NCBI RefSeq assembly: GCF_002224265.1
Contig: NZ_CP012881.1
Coordinates: 124,001-188,000 of the forward strand
Direction: 5' to 3'
Length of the DNA: 64,000 nucleotides
DNA from: Vibrio vulnificus NBRC 15645 = ATCC 27562
GTDB lineage: Bacteria > Pseudomonadota > Gammaproteobacteria > Enterobacterales > Vibrionaceae
Both the position numbers and the translations under genes were made by a program. How positions within the stretch are numbered: position 1 is the stretch's first letter; each line of letters starts with the position of its first letter. The notes below the pieces were generated by a model that saw only the letters and a program-made list of their open reading frames with translations, had not been told where the DNA came from and did not search any database. Positions 43,897 through 52,737 of the stretch are shown one piece after another.

Positions 43897-44143
43897 AAAA
43901 TAAATCTTGCTGTGGGCTTTGTACTTCTTCTTTTGTGCTTGATGGATCTTTACCTTGTGCAAGCTTACGACGATAACGCTGACGACACAGTTTAATCACA
44001 TGCAGCTGTTCACTTGGTGTCATGTTCAGCCAGTTAAAACGCTCTTCACGTTTACGCATGCATCCGTTGCAATAGCCTTTGTCATCGACACTGCAAACCC
44101 CCACACAAGGGCTGGGTACAGTGAAAAACTCCAATTGTTCCAT
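43895..44143 (-). CDS. DUF1289 family protein
   Basis: The 82-residue protein has the DUF1289 motif PSPCVGVCSVDDKGYCNGCMR with four cysteines that probably bind an iron-sulfur cluster or zinc, followed by the conserved EERFNWLNMTPSEQ. The function is unknown; E. coli YdhL is a relative. The ATG has GGAGG upstream, a strong ribosome site. It is convergent with the 73-residue gene and stands alone on its strand. Confidence 0.85.
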   Translation of the reverse strand: MEQLEFFTVPSPCVGVCSVDDKGYCNGCMRKREERFNWLNMTPSEQLHVIKLCRQRYRRKLAQGKDPSSTKEEVQSPQQDLF

Positions 44144-44339
44144 ACCGCCTCCTGCTGCTCATCGCTTTCACTGTTCACTCTAATCGTATCTCCATGAGCT
44201 AAGAAAGCATTCTCTAATAAAAACATGACCATGGTTGCTTTAAACGGCAAATTTTCATACGAAACTATGACCGTATTCTGACAAATACAGCGTTCGATTA
44301 ACTATACTTCCCTCATTCCCCAAATCTGGAGTTAATATA

Positions 44340-44786
44340 ATGAAGCTTAGTTCAAAAACCCTACTTGCCGCTATTTCAATGCCTCTACTAATGACTGCTT
44401 GCGTAAGTAACGGTGACAACATGAAACAATTAACAGCTCAAGATTTACAGCACCATAATTGGGAACTCGTCAGCATTGATGGCAACGCCATTACAATCAA
44501 CGAGCATCAACAAGCCCCTCGCCTTGAAGTGGGTGAAAACATGATGGCTAATGGTAACGCGGGTTGTAACAACTTCTTTGGTCAAGCCGAGCTGAAAGAT
44601 AACCAGTTCCGCATTGAAAAAATGGGCATGACAATGAAGATGTGTATCGATGACGCGATGAGCACTGAGCAAGCCGTTTCTCAAACTTTGTCTGACTGGA
44701 GTGATATCACCCTAACAAAAGACAGCCTAGTGTTGAAAAACAGCAACCACACGCTCACATTCACACTGAAAGATTGGAAAAACTAA
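44340..44786 (+). CDS. META-domain lipoprotein, HslJ-like
   Basis: The 148-residue protein has a lipoprotein signal with lipobox LLMTAC (Cys21) and a META domain (HNWELVSIDGNAI; GNAGCNNFFGQAEL; MTMKMCIDDAMSTEQAV). Its relative HslJ in E. coli is an outer-membrane protein tied to heat shock and novobiocin resistance. The two Cys within the domain (GCNN and KMC) are conserved in META proteins. GGAG lies before the ATG. A terminator at 44807 ends the transcript. The true role here is unknown. Confidence 0.85.
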   Translation: MKLSSKTLLAAISMPLLMTACVSNGDNMKQLTAQDLQHHNWELVSIDGNAITINEHQQAPRLEVGENMMANGNAGCNNFFGQAELKDNQFRIEKMGMTMKMCIDDAMSTEQAVSQTLSDWSDITLTKDSLVLKNSNHTLTFTLKDWKN

Positions 44787-44806
44787 TCCAGTTTGATTGA
44801 TTTTTT

Positions 44807-44832
44807 AGGGCCGCTTCTCGCGGTCCTTTTTA
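44807..44832 (+). terminator. Terminator of the META-domain gene
   Basis: AGGGCCGC / GCGGTCCT stem (one G-T pair) with loop TTCTC, followed by TTTTATT. Confidence 0.8.
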
Positions 44833-45063
44833 TTCTCTCGCCACTCCATACATCGCTTTACCCCTGCATTCTCTCATCTTGCTTCATGTGGCTTTCACTT
44901 TCGTTCTCTGCACCTGTTCATAGAAGCATCAAAAACTGAACAACTTGCGCACAAAACTCGTAAACATTTCAATAAATTCAATTTTTTCATTCATAATGAA
45001 AGAAAACCGAGACAAGCACGGTCTCTGGTTGCAACACATAAAGCTCAACATGAAAGGAATGCT

Positions 45064-46209
45064 ATGAAACGGCTGACAACACTACTGACTGGCGCGCTAC
45101 TCTCTGCCAGCGTTTTTGCTACCACACCCTCTTGGCAACAAATCGAAGAAAAAGCACAAGGACAAACGGTCTTTTTCCATGCATGGGGCGGTAGCCAAGA
45201 GATCAACGACTATCTTCGCTGGGCGGGAGGCGAACTGAAAACTCGCTATGGTGTCACGCTTAAGCACGTCAAAGTCACCGATATTGCCGAAACCACGACT
45301 CGACTCATCGCAGAAAAAGCCGCAGGAAAAAACCAAGGCGGGAGCGTTGATATGGTTTGGATTAACGGTGAAAACTTTAAGTCGATGAAAAACAATGATC
45401 TGCTTTACGGACCTTTTGTTGAACAGCTTCCAAGTTGGCAATACGTCAATAAGACGCTGCCAGTAGACAGTGACTTTTCAGAACCCACACTTGGGCTCGA
45501 GGCGCCATGGGGCGTGGGTCAATTAGTGTTTATTCATGATGAAAAAACACTTAACAATCCGCCCACTTCGTTTTCAGAAATGCTGAGCTATGCAAAAGCG
45601 TACCCTAACCGCATCAGCTACCCGCGCCCTCCTCAATTTCACGGCACCAGTTTTCTGAAAGCGGTGCTCATTGAGCTAACCGATAACGACCCAGCATTAG
45701 CAAAACCGGTCAACGAGCAAGAGTTTCAACTCATCACTAAGCCACTTTGGCAATATTTGGATGAATTTCATCGTGTTGCTTGGCGTCAGGGAAAACAATT
45801 CCCAACGGACAGCGCAGAGTCTTTCCAACTATTGGATGACGGCCAGTTGGATTTAGCCATCACCTTTAACCCAAATGCAGTTTACTCCGCCCAAGCGAAT
45901 GGCACGCTAGCAGAATCAACCAAGACATTTGCCATGAGCAAAGGCGCGCTATCAAACATTCATTTTCTCGCCATTCCTTGGAATGCAAACGCAACGGAAG
46001 GGGCACTGGTCACCATCAACTTCTTGCTCAGTCCAGAAGCGCAGTCACGCAAAGGTGACCTGTCAATTTGGGGCGATCCATCTGTATTGGAGAATCAGTA
46101 TCTCACCGGCAGCGCTAAAAACACGCGCCTATTTAAATCGGTGGCTGAGCCACATCCAAGCTGGCAAACCGCGCTTGAAGCCGAATGGCAAAAGCGTTAC
46201 GGCAATTAA
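45064..46209 (+). CDS. ynjB: YnjB-like ABC transporter substrate-binding protein
   Basis: The 381-residue periplasmic protein has a signal peptide cut after SVFA (about residue 19) and the YnjB/COG4134 fold (FFHAWGGSQEINDYLRW; VDMVWINGENF; GLEAPWGVGQLVFIHD; AITFNPNAVYSAQANG). It belongs to the iron/thiamine/spermidine-like binding proteins; the ligand is unknown. GAAAGGAATGCT lies before the ATG. It is the first gene of a ynjBCDF operon: the permease starts 39 bp after its stop. Confidence 0.88.
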   Translation: MKRLTTLLTGALLSASVFATTPSWQQIEEKAQGQTVFFHAWGGSQEINDYLRWAGGELKTRYGVTLKHVKVTDIAETTTRLIAEKAAGKNQGGSVDMVWINGENFKSMKNNDLLYGPFVEQLPSWQYVNKTLPVDSDFSEPTLGLEAPWGVGQLVFIHDEKTLNNPPTSFSEMLSYAKAYPNRISYPRPPQFHGTSFLKAVLIELTDNDPALAKPVNEQEFQLITKPLWQYLDEFHRVAWRQGKQFPTDSAESFQLLDDGQLDLAITFNPNAVYSAQANGTLAESTKTFAMSKGALSNIHFLAIPWNANATEGALVTINFLLSPEAQSRKGDLSIWGDPSVLENQYLTGSAKNTRLFKSVAEPHPSWQTALEAEWQKRYGN

Positions 46210-46247
46210 TTCGACCACAACCAAGAGCCAATACAAACGAGAGCACG

Positions 46248-47948
46248 ATGTTTAGAGCCGCTTATTTGATACTGATTTTAGTGTGCATTGCTCCGGTTAT
46301 TCCGGGCTTGTTCGGCGTGTTGCTCTCGTCTTTTGGTTATATTCCTCCCGTTGGCTTGCACCAACTGTCTTCGGTCGGATTTGAGGCAGTATTCAATTGG
46401 ACTGGTGTGGAAAAGTCCATCGCGTTGACGGTGTTTAGCGCCCTTTTCAGTACCTACTTGGCTTGCTTATTTACTTTCGCAATCTTGCAAGCCTTGTGGC
46501 AAAACCGCCATTGGAAAAAAGTGGAGTCGCTACTCTCCCCACTGCTTGCAATGCCCCATGTGGCGTTTGCTATCGGTTTCGCCTTTCTCTTCTCTCCCAC
46601 TGGGTTGGTTGCGAGAGTCGCGGTGCAAACGTTGGATGTTGGTCTATCCACTGACGATAGTGCTTGGTTTGTCAACGACCCGTATGCGTTGGGGCTGACC
46701 ATCGCCCTCGCACTGAAAGAAATTCCGTTTTTGTTGCTCATGAGCGTGCCAGTGTTGCAGCAGTTAAACGTTGCTCAGCTCAGCCAAGTCTCCGCATCTA
46801 TGGGCTATTCACCGGCACAGTTTTGGTGGAAGACCGTCCTACCTCAGTGGTTAAGCAAAATGCGTTTTCCACTGTTTGCTGTGATGGCGTATGGCGTTGC
46901 GGTGGTTGATCTCAGCTTGATCCTCGGCCCAACCAATCCTGCCACGTTTGCCGTATTGGTTTGGCAGTGGTTTAGTGATCCTGAGTTAGAGCTATTACCA
47001 AGAGCTGCCGCAGGTGCGATGGTTCTGTTTGTTATCGCCAGTCTGCTTATGGCGGCTATCATGCTGTTTGAAAAGAGTGTCACGGGTTATTTTGGTCGCT
47101 GGCAGTATTCCGGCCGATTTGGTTTTTCGCTGCCAGGAAAAACACTCTTTGCTTTTTCAGCGTTACTGGCACTGACTATGTTTCCTTTGATGTTGCTCTG
47201 GAGCTTTGCCCACCGCTGGCGATTCCCCGATCTTCTACCCAGCCGTTATAGCCTGCGCTTTTGGCAGGCCGAATGGCAAAACGTACTGCCAACCGTGGAA
47301 CAGAGTTTGCTTTTTGCCCTCGCAACAGCCAGTGTTGCTGTACTTTTGGCTTTGGTGGCACATGAATACCGCGATAAGCATCGAATTCATCTTCCTGGCT
47401 ATGTCATTGCCTTGCCGATGTTGATCCCGCAGCTTTCTATCTTGTTTGGATTGCAAATTGCGACGCTTTATCTCTCGTCAGATGCCTATTCGCTTTGGGT
47501 GTTGTGGTCACACGTGTTTTTTGCCTTTCCCCTCGTTTATTTGGCTTTGGATGGCCCTTGGCGCAGCTACAACCAGAACTACACGCGCGCCGCGCTCAGT
47601 CTTGGTAAAGCACCGATTTGGGTCTTTATTCGCATCAAGATGCCCATCCTAATGCCGGCTATTTTGTATGCTTGGGCAGTCGGGGCAAGCGTTAGCCTTG
47701 CACAATATTTGCCAACGCTTATCCTCGGTGCGGGCCGCATCACCACCATTACCACCGAAGCGGTGGCGCTCTCGAGCGGCTCAGATCGTCGCGTGACGGC
47801 CATTTACGCTTTGTGGCAAGCCATACTGCCATTTGTTTTCTTTTCTATTGCCCTCTTTATTGGACATTTACAAACGCGCGGTCGTCACGCTCGCGTTAAG
47901 GACACTAAAACTCATGACGTTTTGTCTCGAAAACCTCGCCATCCATAA
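46248..47948 (+). CDS. ynjC: YnjC-like ABC permease, duplicated
   Basis: The 566-residue inner-membrane protein has about twelve helices in two halves, each with a binding-protein-dependent permease loop (LKEIPFLLLMSVPVLQ..SASMGYSPAQFWWKTVLP read in parts; SLGKAPIWVFIRIKMPILMP). Both half-permeases are thus in one chain, as in iron and thiamine transporters. The ATG at 46248 (MFRAAYLILI) follows GAGAG; the longer frame starting at 46185 overlaps ynjB and is rejected. It overlaps the ATPase gene by 35 bp. Confidence 0.88.
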   Translation: MFRAAYLILILVCIAPVIPGLFGVLLSSFGYIPPVGLHQLSSVGFEAVFNWTGVEKSIALTVFSALFSTYLACLFTFAILQALWQNRHWKKVESLLSPLLAMPHVAFAIGFAFLFSPTGLVARVAVQTLDVGLSTDDSAWFVNDPYALGLTIALALKEIPFLLLMSVPVLQQLNVAQLSQVSASMGYSPAQFWWKTVLPQWLSKMRFPLFAVMAYGVAVVDLSLILGPTNPATFAVLVWQWFSDPELELLPRAAAGAMVLFVIASLLMAAIMLFEKSVTGYFGRWQYSGRFGFSLPGKTLFAFSALLALTMFPLMLLWSFAHRWRFPDLLPSRYSLRFWQAEWQNVLPTVEQSLLFALATASVAVLLALVAHEYRDKHRIHLPGYVIALPMLIPQLSILFGLQIATLYLSSDAYSLWVLWSHVFFAFPLVYLALDGPWRSYNQNYTRAALSLGKAPIWVFIRIKMPILMPAILYAWAVGASVSLAQYLPTLILGAGRITTITTEAVALSSGSDRRVTAIYALWQAILPFVFFSIALFIGHLQTRGRHARVKDTKTHDVLSRKPRHP

Positions 47949-48564
47949 ACGCTCGGGCGAGACGCTGTTTTCCGACATCAATTTGACGATTGACGCCGGT
48001 GAGATTGTTAGCTTAATGGGCCCAAGTGGTTGCGGAAAATCCACACTACTGAGCCTTATCGCCGGTCATTTGAGTGACGAATTTAAGTACTCAGGTACAC
48101 TTTCGCTTAACCAACGCGATCTCGCACCTTTGGCTCCCCACCAGCGTCAGGTGGGTATTTTGTTTCAAGATGATATGCTCTTTCCTCATTTGAATATTTG
48201 GCAAAATTTGGCGTTTGCGTTGCCCAACGACATCAAAGGGACAGAGCGAAAAACGCAGGCTATCAATGCCCTCGACAAAATCGCTTTGTCTGAGTTAGCC
48301 GACTCTTATCCGGAGCAAATTTCTGGGGGGCAACGAGCGCGGGTCAGCTTGATACGAATGTTATTAGCCAAACCACAAATGGCGCTGCTTGACGAGCCAT
48401 TTAGCAAATTGGATAAGGAACTGAGAGTGCAATTTCGCGACTGGGTCATCAGCCAATTGCAACAGGCCAATATTCCAGCGCTGATGGTAACCCACGATAT
48501 TGATGACGTGCCACCGGGAAGCCGAGTGCTGCATTGGCCTTGGGAGCAGTGCAATGTTAGATAG
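47914..48564 (+). CDS. ynjD: YnjD-like ABC transporter ATPase
   Basis: The 216-residue protein has Walker A GPSGCGKST, Q-loop FQDDMLFPH, signature ISGGQRARVSLIRML, Walker B MALLDEPFSKLD and LMVTHDIDDV. It drives the YnjC permease. The start at 47914 (MTFCLENLAIHK) lies inside the end of ynjC, with AAGGA 11 bases upstream; the 27-residue upstream extension is rejected. It overlaps ynjF by 11 bp, so the last genes are tightly coupled. Confidence 0.92.
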   Translation: MTFCLENLAIHKRSGETLFSDINLTIDAGEIVSLMGPSGCGKSTLLSLIAGHLSDEFKYSGTLSLNQRDLAPLAPHQRQVGILFQDDMLFPHLNIWQNLAFALPNDIKGTERKTQAINALDKIALSELADSYPEQISGGQRARVSLIRMLLAKPQMALLDEPFSKLDKELRVQFRDWVISQLQQANIPALMVTHDIDDVPPGSRVLHWPWEQCNVR

Positions 48565-49177
48565 ATTTAGCATTAAAGTGATACGTTGGCCGCTGACGCA
48601 AAGTGCCCAAGTGCTCAACCATTATGGCGTCACCGCCAATCAGATCACGATACTCGGTTTTGCCTTGGGCTGTTTTGCCCTTCCCGCCCTGATGGCAGAG
48701 CAATACCTACTAGCATTGGCGTTTATTGTTCTGAACCGAGTCTGCGATGGGCTTGATGGGGCGTTAGCACGCATCCAAGGGATCACCGACGCCGGTGGTT
48801 TTCTCGACATCAGCTTGGACTTTCTCTTCTACTCACTCGTTCCTTTTGGTTTTGTCTTGGCCAACCCAGAACAAAACGCCATTGCTGGCGCCTTTTTGAT
48901 TTTCTCTTTCATTGGAACAGGCAGCAGTTTTCTCGCTTTCGCGGTGATGGCGGGTAAACGGGGTATTGATAACCCGGTTTATCAAAACAAATCTCTTTAT
49001 TACATGAGTGGTCTGACCGAAGGCACAGAAACCATCGCCTGTTTTGTGTTGTTTTGCCTCTTCCCACACTCTTTCGCGACACTTGCTTACCTCTTTGGCG
49101 CGGCATGTTGGTTCACAACAGGGACACGTATCTACTCTGGCTTCCACACCCTCAATCAAGTCGATGAAGAGGAATAA
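48554..49177 (+). CDS. ynjF: CDP-alcohol phosphatidyltransferase, YnjF type
   Basis: The 207-residue membrane protein has about six helices and the CDP-alcohol phosphotransferase motif, DGLDGALAR followed by GGFLDISLD, with seven residues between AR and the first G of the second part (classical members have eight). E. coli YnjF shows the same spacing as I recall it. It transfers a phospho-alcohol from a CDP-linked donor; the substrates are unknown. The ATG at 48554 has GGGAG upstream and overlaps the ATPase gene. Its place in an importer operon suggests the imported compound, or a product of it, enters a phospholipid-type reaction. Confidence 0.88.
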   Translation: MLDRFSIKVIRWPLTQSAQVLNHYGVTANQITILGFALGCFALPALMAEQYLLALAFIVLNRVCDGLDGALARIQGITDAGGFLDISLDFLFYSLVPFGFVLANPEQNAIAGAFLIFSFIGTGSSFLAFAVMAGKRGIDNPVYQNKSLYYMSGLTEGTETIACFVLFCLFPHSFATLAYLFGAACWFTTGTRIYSGFHTLNQVDEEE

Positions 49178-49282
49178 GACAAATTGATCGACGTCAATAG
49201 AACATCAACTTTTGCTTGAATGCGATGTTCAAATGACATCACCTTGGTAGCATAACCGCTCAAAATCCAAGAAGAGGCGGTT

Positions 49283-50812
49283 ATGTCCCAAACGATTGAC
49301 CAAGCGGTGTTGAAAATCGCACTGAATTTAAGTTCCACTCTATCAAGCGAACAACAATACCAACACTTGATTGATGGCATCGCTTCGGTATTTCCTTGTG
49401 ATGCTGCTGCGTTATTTGTGTTTGACCAAGACGGTTTTCTTACGCCCGTCGCAGTTAAAGGCTTATCCCCAGCGGTATTAGGCCGGCGTTATTTTCCTGC
49501 TACCCATCCCCGTTTGGAACGTATTTTACAAAGTCGCCACACGGTGCGCTTTGATGCCGATTGCGCTCTACCCGATCCCTTTGATGGTTCGCTGCTCACC
49601 GAAGATCAATGCATCGATGTGCACGATTGCCTTGGCAGCAGCCTTTATGTCGACGGCCAATTGGTTGGTGTACTAACGATGGATGCTCTGACCGTCGGCG
49701 CCTTTGATTATCTCGACCCCGTGATGGTGGAAACCTTTACCGCCTTAACCGCGGCCACCTTGCGCAATATTGCCCAGTTCAAGGCCTTGAAAGCGCAGAA
49801 TAAAAAGCAAAAAAGCGTCACGCAAACACTGATCCAACAAGCGCGATCTCAGCAAGGGGAAATGGTGGGATTTAGCCCGCAAATCAATCAGCTGCGCAAA
49901 CAAATTACCACCGTTGCTCCTTCAGATTACGCGGTATTGATCATGGGAGAAACGGGCACGGGCAAAGAGCTGGTGGCGCATAACGTTCACGCACAATCGC
50001 ATCGCAGTGACAAACCGATGATCTACGTGAACTGTGCAGCGCTCCCGGAAGGGTTGGCGGAGAGTGAGCTGTTTGGGCATGTAAAGGGAGCCTTTACCGG
50101 CGCCAATCAACATCGTGCGGGAAAATTTGAGCTGGCTGATGGAGGCACTATTTTTCTCGATGAAGTGGGCGAGCTGCCTTTGGTGCTGCAAGCTAAATTG
50201 CTGCGCGTGATTCAGCAAGGGGAACTGCAGCGAGTTGGGAGTGATAAACACCTGTTGGTGAACGTACGCATCATTGCCGCCACCAACCGAAATTTGGAGA
50301 AAGAAGTCGAAACGGGCCATTTTCGCGCCGACCTTTTCCATCGTCTGAATGTTTTCCCAATCAAGGTTCCTGCCTTGCGTGAGCGAGAGGGCGATATTCC
50401 GGTATTAGCAGGCTATCTGCTTGAAAAAGTTCGCCATCAATTCAATGAGCCTAACTTGCATGTCCACCCAAAACTTTTAAACCAATTAGAGCATCTACCT
50501 TGGTATGGTAACGTTCGTGAACTAGAACACACCCTCACTCGCGCCGCCTTGCACGCCATTCAACAAGGGCAAACCACCATCAAAAGCGACCATATCGGGA
50601 CACTGACAAATCAATCTGATGTCAAAAATACATCCACCTTCTTTCCTGAACACGCTCAAGGGATGAGAGAGTTGGTCGAATCCTATCAAAAACAATTGAT
50701 TGAACACGCTTTGTCCCAATCGGATGGAATTTGGGCGAAAGCCGCTGAGTTTCTACAGATGGACAGAGGCAATTTGTACCGGATGGGGAAAAAACTAGGG
50801 GTTAAAGTGTAA
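49283..50812 (+). CDS. norR: Nitric-oxide-responsive sigma-54 activator NorR
   Basis: The 509-residue protein has an N-terminal GAF domain (about 20-165) that binds iron and nitric oxide in NorR, an AAA+ domain with GETGTGKE, the sigma-54 contact loop GAFTGA (EL-F-GHVKGAFTGA) and GGTIFLDEVGELP, and a C-terminal Fis-type helix-turn-helix (WAKAAEFLQMDRGNLYRMGK). It fits NorR in length (504 in E. coli). hcp and hcr follow, with a sigma-54 promoter before hcp, so they are its probable targets instead of norVW. A bidirectional terminator follows its stop. Confidence 0.93.
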   Translation: MSQTIDQAVLKIALNLSSTLSSEQQYQHLIDGIASVFPCDAAALFVFDQDGFLTPVAVKGLSPAVLGRRYFPATHPRLERILQSRHTVRFDADCALPDPFDGSLLTEDQCIDVHDCLGSSLYVDGQLVGVLTMDALTVGAFDYLDPVMVETFTALTAATLRNIAQFKALKAQNKKQKSVTQTLIQQARSQQGEMVGFSPQINQLRKQITTVAPSDYAVLIMGETGTGKELVAHNVHAQSHRSDKPMIYVNCAALPEGLAESELFGHVKGAFTGANQHRAGKFELADGGTIFLDEVGELPLVLQAKLLRVIQQGELQRVGSDKHLLVNVRIIAATNRNLEKEVETGHFRADLFHRLNVFPIKVPALREREGDIPVLAGYLLEKVRHQFNEPNLHVHPKLLNQLEHLPWYGNVRELEHTLTRAALHAIQQGQTTIKSDHIGTLTNQSDVKNTSTFFPEHAQGMRELVESYQKQLIEHALSQSDGIWAKAAEFLQMDRGNLYRMGKKLGVKV

Positions 50813-50829
50813 GCAATTGGGTATTTATT

Positions 50830-50868
50830 GATGTAAAAAAGACACGAACAGCGTGTCTTTTTTACATC
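50830..50868. terminator. norR terminator
   Basis: GATGTAAAAAAGACACG and CGTGTCTTTTTTACATC form a perfect 17-bp stem around AACAG. The T-run lies in the stem, so it can work in either direction. Confidence 0.8.
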
Positions 50869-50930
50869 TCCGACATAGGCATCTTAAAAATAAATCCTTT
50901 AATTTCATAGAGATACAAATTGGCACGTAA

Positions 50931-50946
50931 TCTGCTCTTAGGTGAA
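50931..50946 (+). promoter_or_regulatory. Sigma-54 promoter of hcp
   Basis: TGGCACG-N4-CTGCT matches the -24/-12 consensus TGGCACG-N4-TTGCT except one base; GG and GC are 10 bases apart as required. It lies about 70 bp upstream of the hcp start and just after norR, a sigma-54 activator gene. Confidence 0.8.
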
Positions 50947-50979
50947 CGTTTTTAATCTAATAACAACAACCTAAACCCA

Positions 50980-51000
50980 TTTCGTTTAGGGATAACGACA
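50980..51000 (+). other. Leader hairpin before hcp
   Basis: CCTAAAC (50980-50986) pairs with GTTTAGG (50994-51000) with a 7-base loop, 14 bp before the ATG region. It may affect translation; no T-run follows. Confidence 0.35.
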
Positions 51001-51014
51001 CCGGAGACGCCACT

Positions 51015-52676
51015 ATGTTCTGTATTCAATGTGAACAGACGATTCAAACCCCAGCCGTAAAAGGCTGCTCTTTTGCTCAAGGTATGTGCGGAAAAACCGC
51101 AGAAGTGTCCGATTTACAAGACGTCCTTGTCTACTTATTGCAAGGGGTTTCCTACTGGGCGACTCAAGCACATCGATACGGCATCATTAACGATGAAATC
51201 AATCAATGGGCGCCAAAAGCGTTTTTCTCCACACTGACCAACGTTAACTTCGATCCTGAACGTATTCTGCAATTAACTTCTCAGGCTGCGCAGTTTAAAG
51301 CACAGCTAAAAGACCAAGTACTCACTGCCTCTTCACTGGCAAACTCACCACTGTCAGAAGTTCCTGCGGTTGCTGAGTTTGAACTGCCAGAAAACGCACA
51401 AGCCATTCTCGCCTTCGCCCCACAAGTTGCGGTCAATCGCGGCAAAGAAAGTGTTCATGAAGACGTCATTGGCTTGCGCTTACTCTGCCTGTATGGTTTA
51501 AAAGGGGCCGCCGCCTATATGGAACACGCACGCGTGTTGGAACAAACCAACAACGACATTTATGCGGAGTACCACGAAATCATGGCTTGGTTAGGCACCG
51601 ATCCTGACGATCTTGGCGAGCTGCTAGAGTGTTCAATGCGCATTGGCCTAATGAACTACAAAGTGATGGAAATGCTCGATCATGGCGAAACCGCGACGTT
51701 CGGCCACCCGGTTCCTACCGCGGTCAACGTCAAGCCAGTCAAAGGCAAATGCATCTTGGTTTCCGGCCATGACTTACACGATTTAGAAAAAATCTTGCAA
51801 CAGACCGAAGGTAAAGGCATCAATGTCTACACTAACGGAGAGATGTTACCTGCGCACGGTTATCCAGAACTGAACAAATATCCGCATCTGGTGGGTAACT
51901 ATGGCAGTGCTTGGCAAAACCAGCAAAAAGAATTTGCTAACTTCCCGGGTGCCATTGTGATGACCTCAAACTGCCTGCTGAACCCCAATGTGGGCCAATA
52001 CGCAGACCGTTTGTTCACGCGTAGCATCGTAGGCTGGCCGGGTGTCGCTCATATTGAAGGTGACGATTTCAGTGCCGTTATTGAATCTGCGTTGGCACAA
52101 CCGGGCTTCCAGCACGATGAGATTGAGCACATGATCACCGTCGGCTTTGGCCGTAACGCACTGATGAATGCCGCCCCTGCGGTGATCGATCAAGTGAAAC
52201 AAGGCAACATCAAACATTTCTTCCTCGTGGGTGGATGTGACGGTGACAAGGCCGAGCGCAGCTACTACACCGACTTCACTGAAGCCGCACCAGAAGATAC
52301 GCTGATCTTAACGCTTGCTTGCGGTAAATTCCGTTTCAACAAAAACACCTTTGGTGACATCAACGGCATCCCTCGCCTACTCGATGTTGGCCAATGTAAC
52401 GACGCGTACTCCGCGATTCAATTGGCTTTGGCGCTGGCGCAAGAGTTTGACTGTGGCATCAACGAGCTGCCACTAACGCTTGTCCTTTCGTGGTTTGAGC
52501 AAAAAGCGATTGTTATCCTACTCACCTTGTTCGCTCTGGGTGTGAAAGGCATTTACACCGGTCCAACTGCACCTGCGTTTTTGACTCCTAACCTGATTGC
52601 CATCATTCAAGAGAAGTTTGATATGCGCAGCATCGGTAATGTTCAGGACGATCTGAACACCATTCTTGCTGCTTAA
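51015..52676 (+). CDS. hcp: Hybrid cluster protein Hcp
   Basis: The 553-residue protein has the N-terminal cysteine cluster [15 protein letters not shown] that holds an iron-sulfur cluster, and the C-terminal hybrid-cluster ligands, for example [16 protein letters not shown] and [10 protein letters not shown]. Hcp is a nitric oxide reductase (earlier called hydroxylamine reductase) that limits nitrosative stress under low oxygen. CCGGAG lies 8 bases before the ATG. hcr follows in the same direction, separated by a 61-bp gap with a hairpin. Sigma-54/NorR control is inferred from the promoter and neighbour. Confidence 0.95.
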   Translation: MFCIQCEQTIQTPAVKGCSFAQGMCGKTAEVSDLQDVLVYLLQGVSYWATQAHRYGIINDEINQWAPKAFFSTLTNVNFDPERILQLTSQAAQFKAQLKDQVLTASSLANSPLSEVPAVAEFELPENAQAILAFAPQVAVNRGKESVHEDVIGLRLLCLYGLKGAAAYMEHARVLEQTNNDIYAEYHEIMAWLGTDPDDLGELLECSMRIGLMNYKVMEMLDHGETATFGHPVPTAVNVKPVKGKCILVSGHDLHDLEKILQQTEGKGINVYTNGEMLPAHGYPELNKYPHLVGNYGSAWQNQQKEFANFPGAIVMTSNCLLNPNVGQYADRLFTRSIVGWPGVAHIEGDDFSAVIESALAQPGFQHDEIEHMITVGFGRNALMNAAPAVIDQVKQGNIKHFFLVGGCDGDKAERSYYTDFTEAAPEDTLILTLACGKFRFNKNTFGDINGIPRLLDVGQCNDAYSAIQLALALAQEFDCGINELPLTLVLSWFEQKAIVILLTLFALGVKGIYTGPTAPAFLTPNLIAIIQEKFDMRSIGNVQDDLNTILAA

Positions 52677-52682
52677 TCACTC

Positions 52683-52704
52683 GTGCCCTCCTTCGTGAGG
52701 GCAC
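52683..52704 (+). terminator. Hairpin between hcp and hcr
   Basis: GTGCCCTC / GAGGGCAC form an 8-bp stem with loop CTTCGT. The weak T content after it (TCATCTTCC) suggests partial termination, giving more Hcp than Hcr. Confidence 0.55.
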
Positions 52705-52737
52705 TCATCTTCCTTCTATCCCAACAAAGAGTGCTCT

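Noticed and set aside
48833..49159. 108-codon frame on the - strand opposite ynjF
   Set aside because: It is antisense to a clear membrane-enzyme gene, has no ribosome site and a composition typical of a shadow frame.
49190..49250. NorR or NsrR operator upstream of norR and hcp
   Set aside because: Short partial matches such as TGTTCAAATGACA and GCATCTT occur, but none was complete enough to call by eye.
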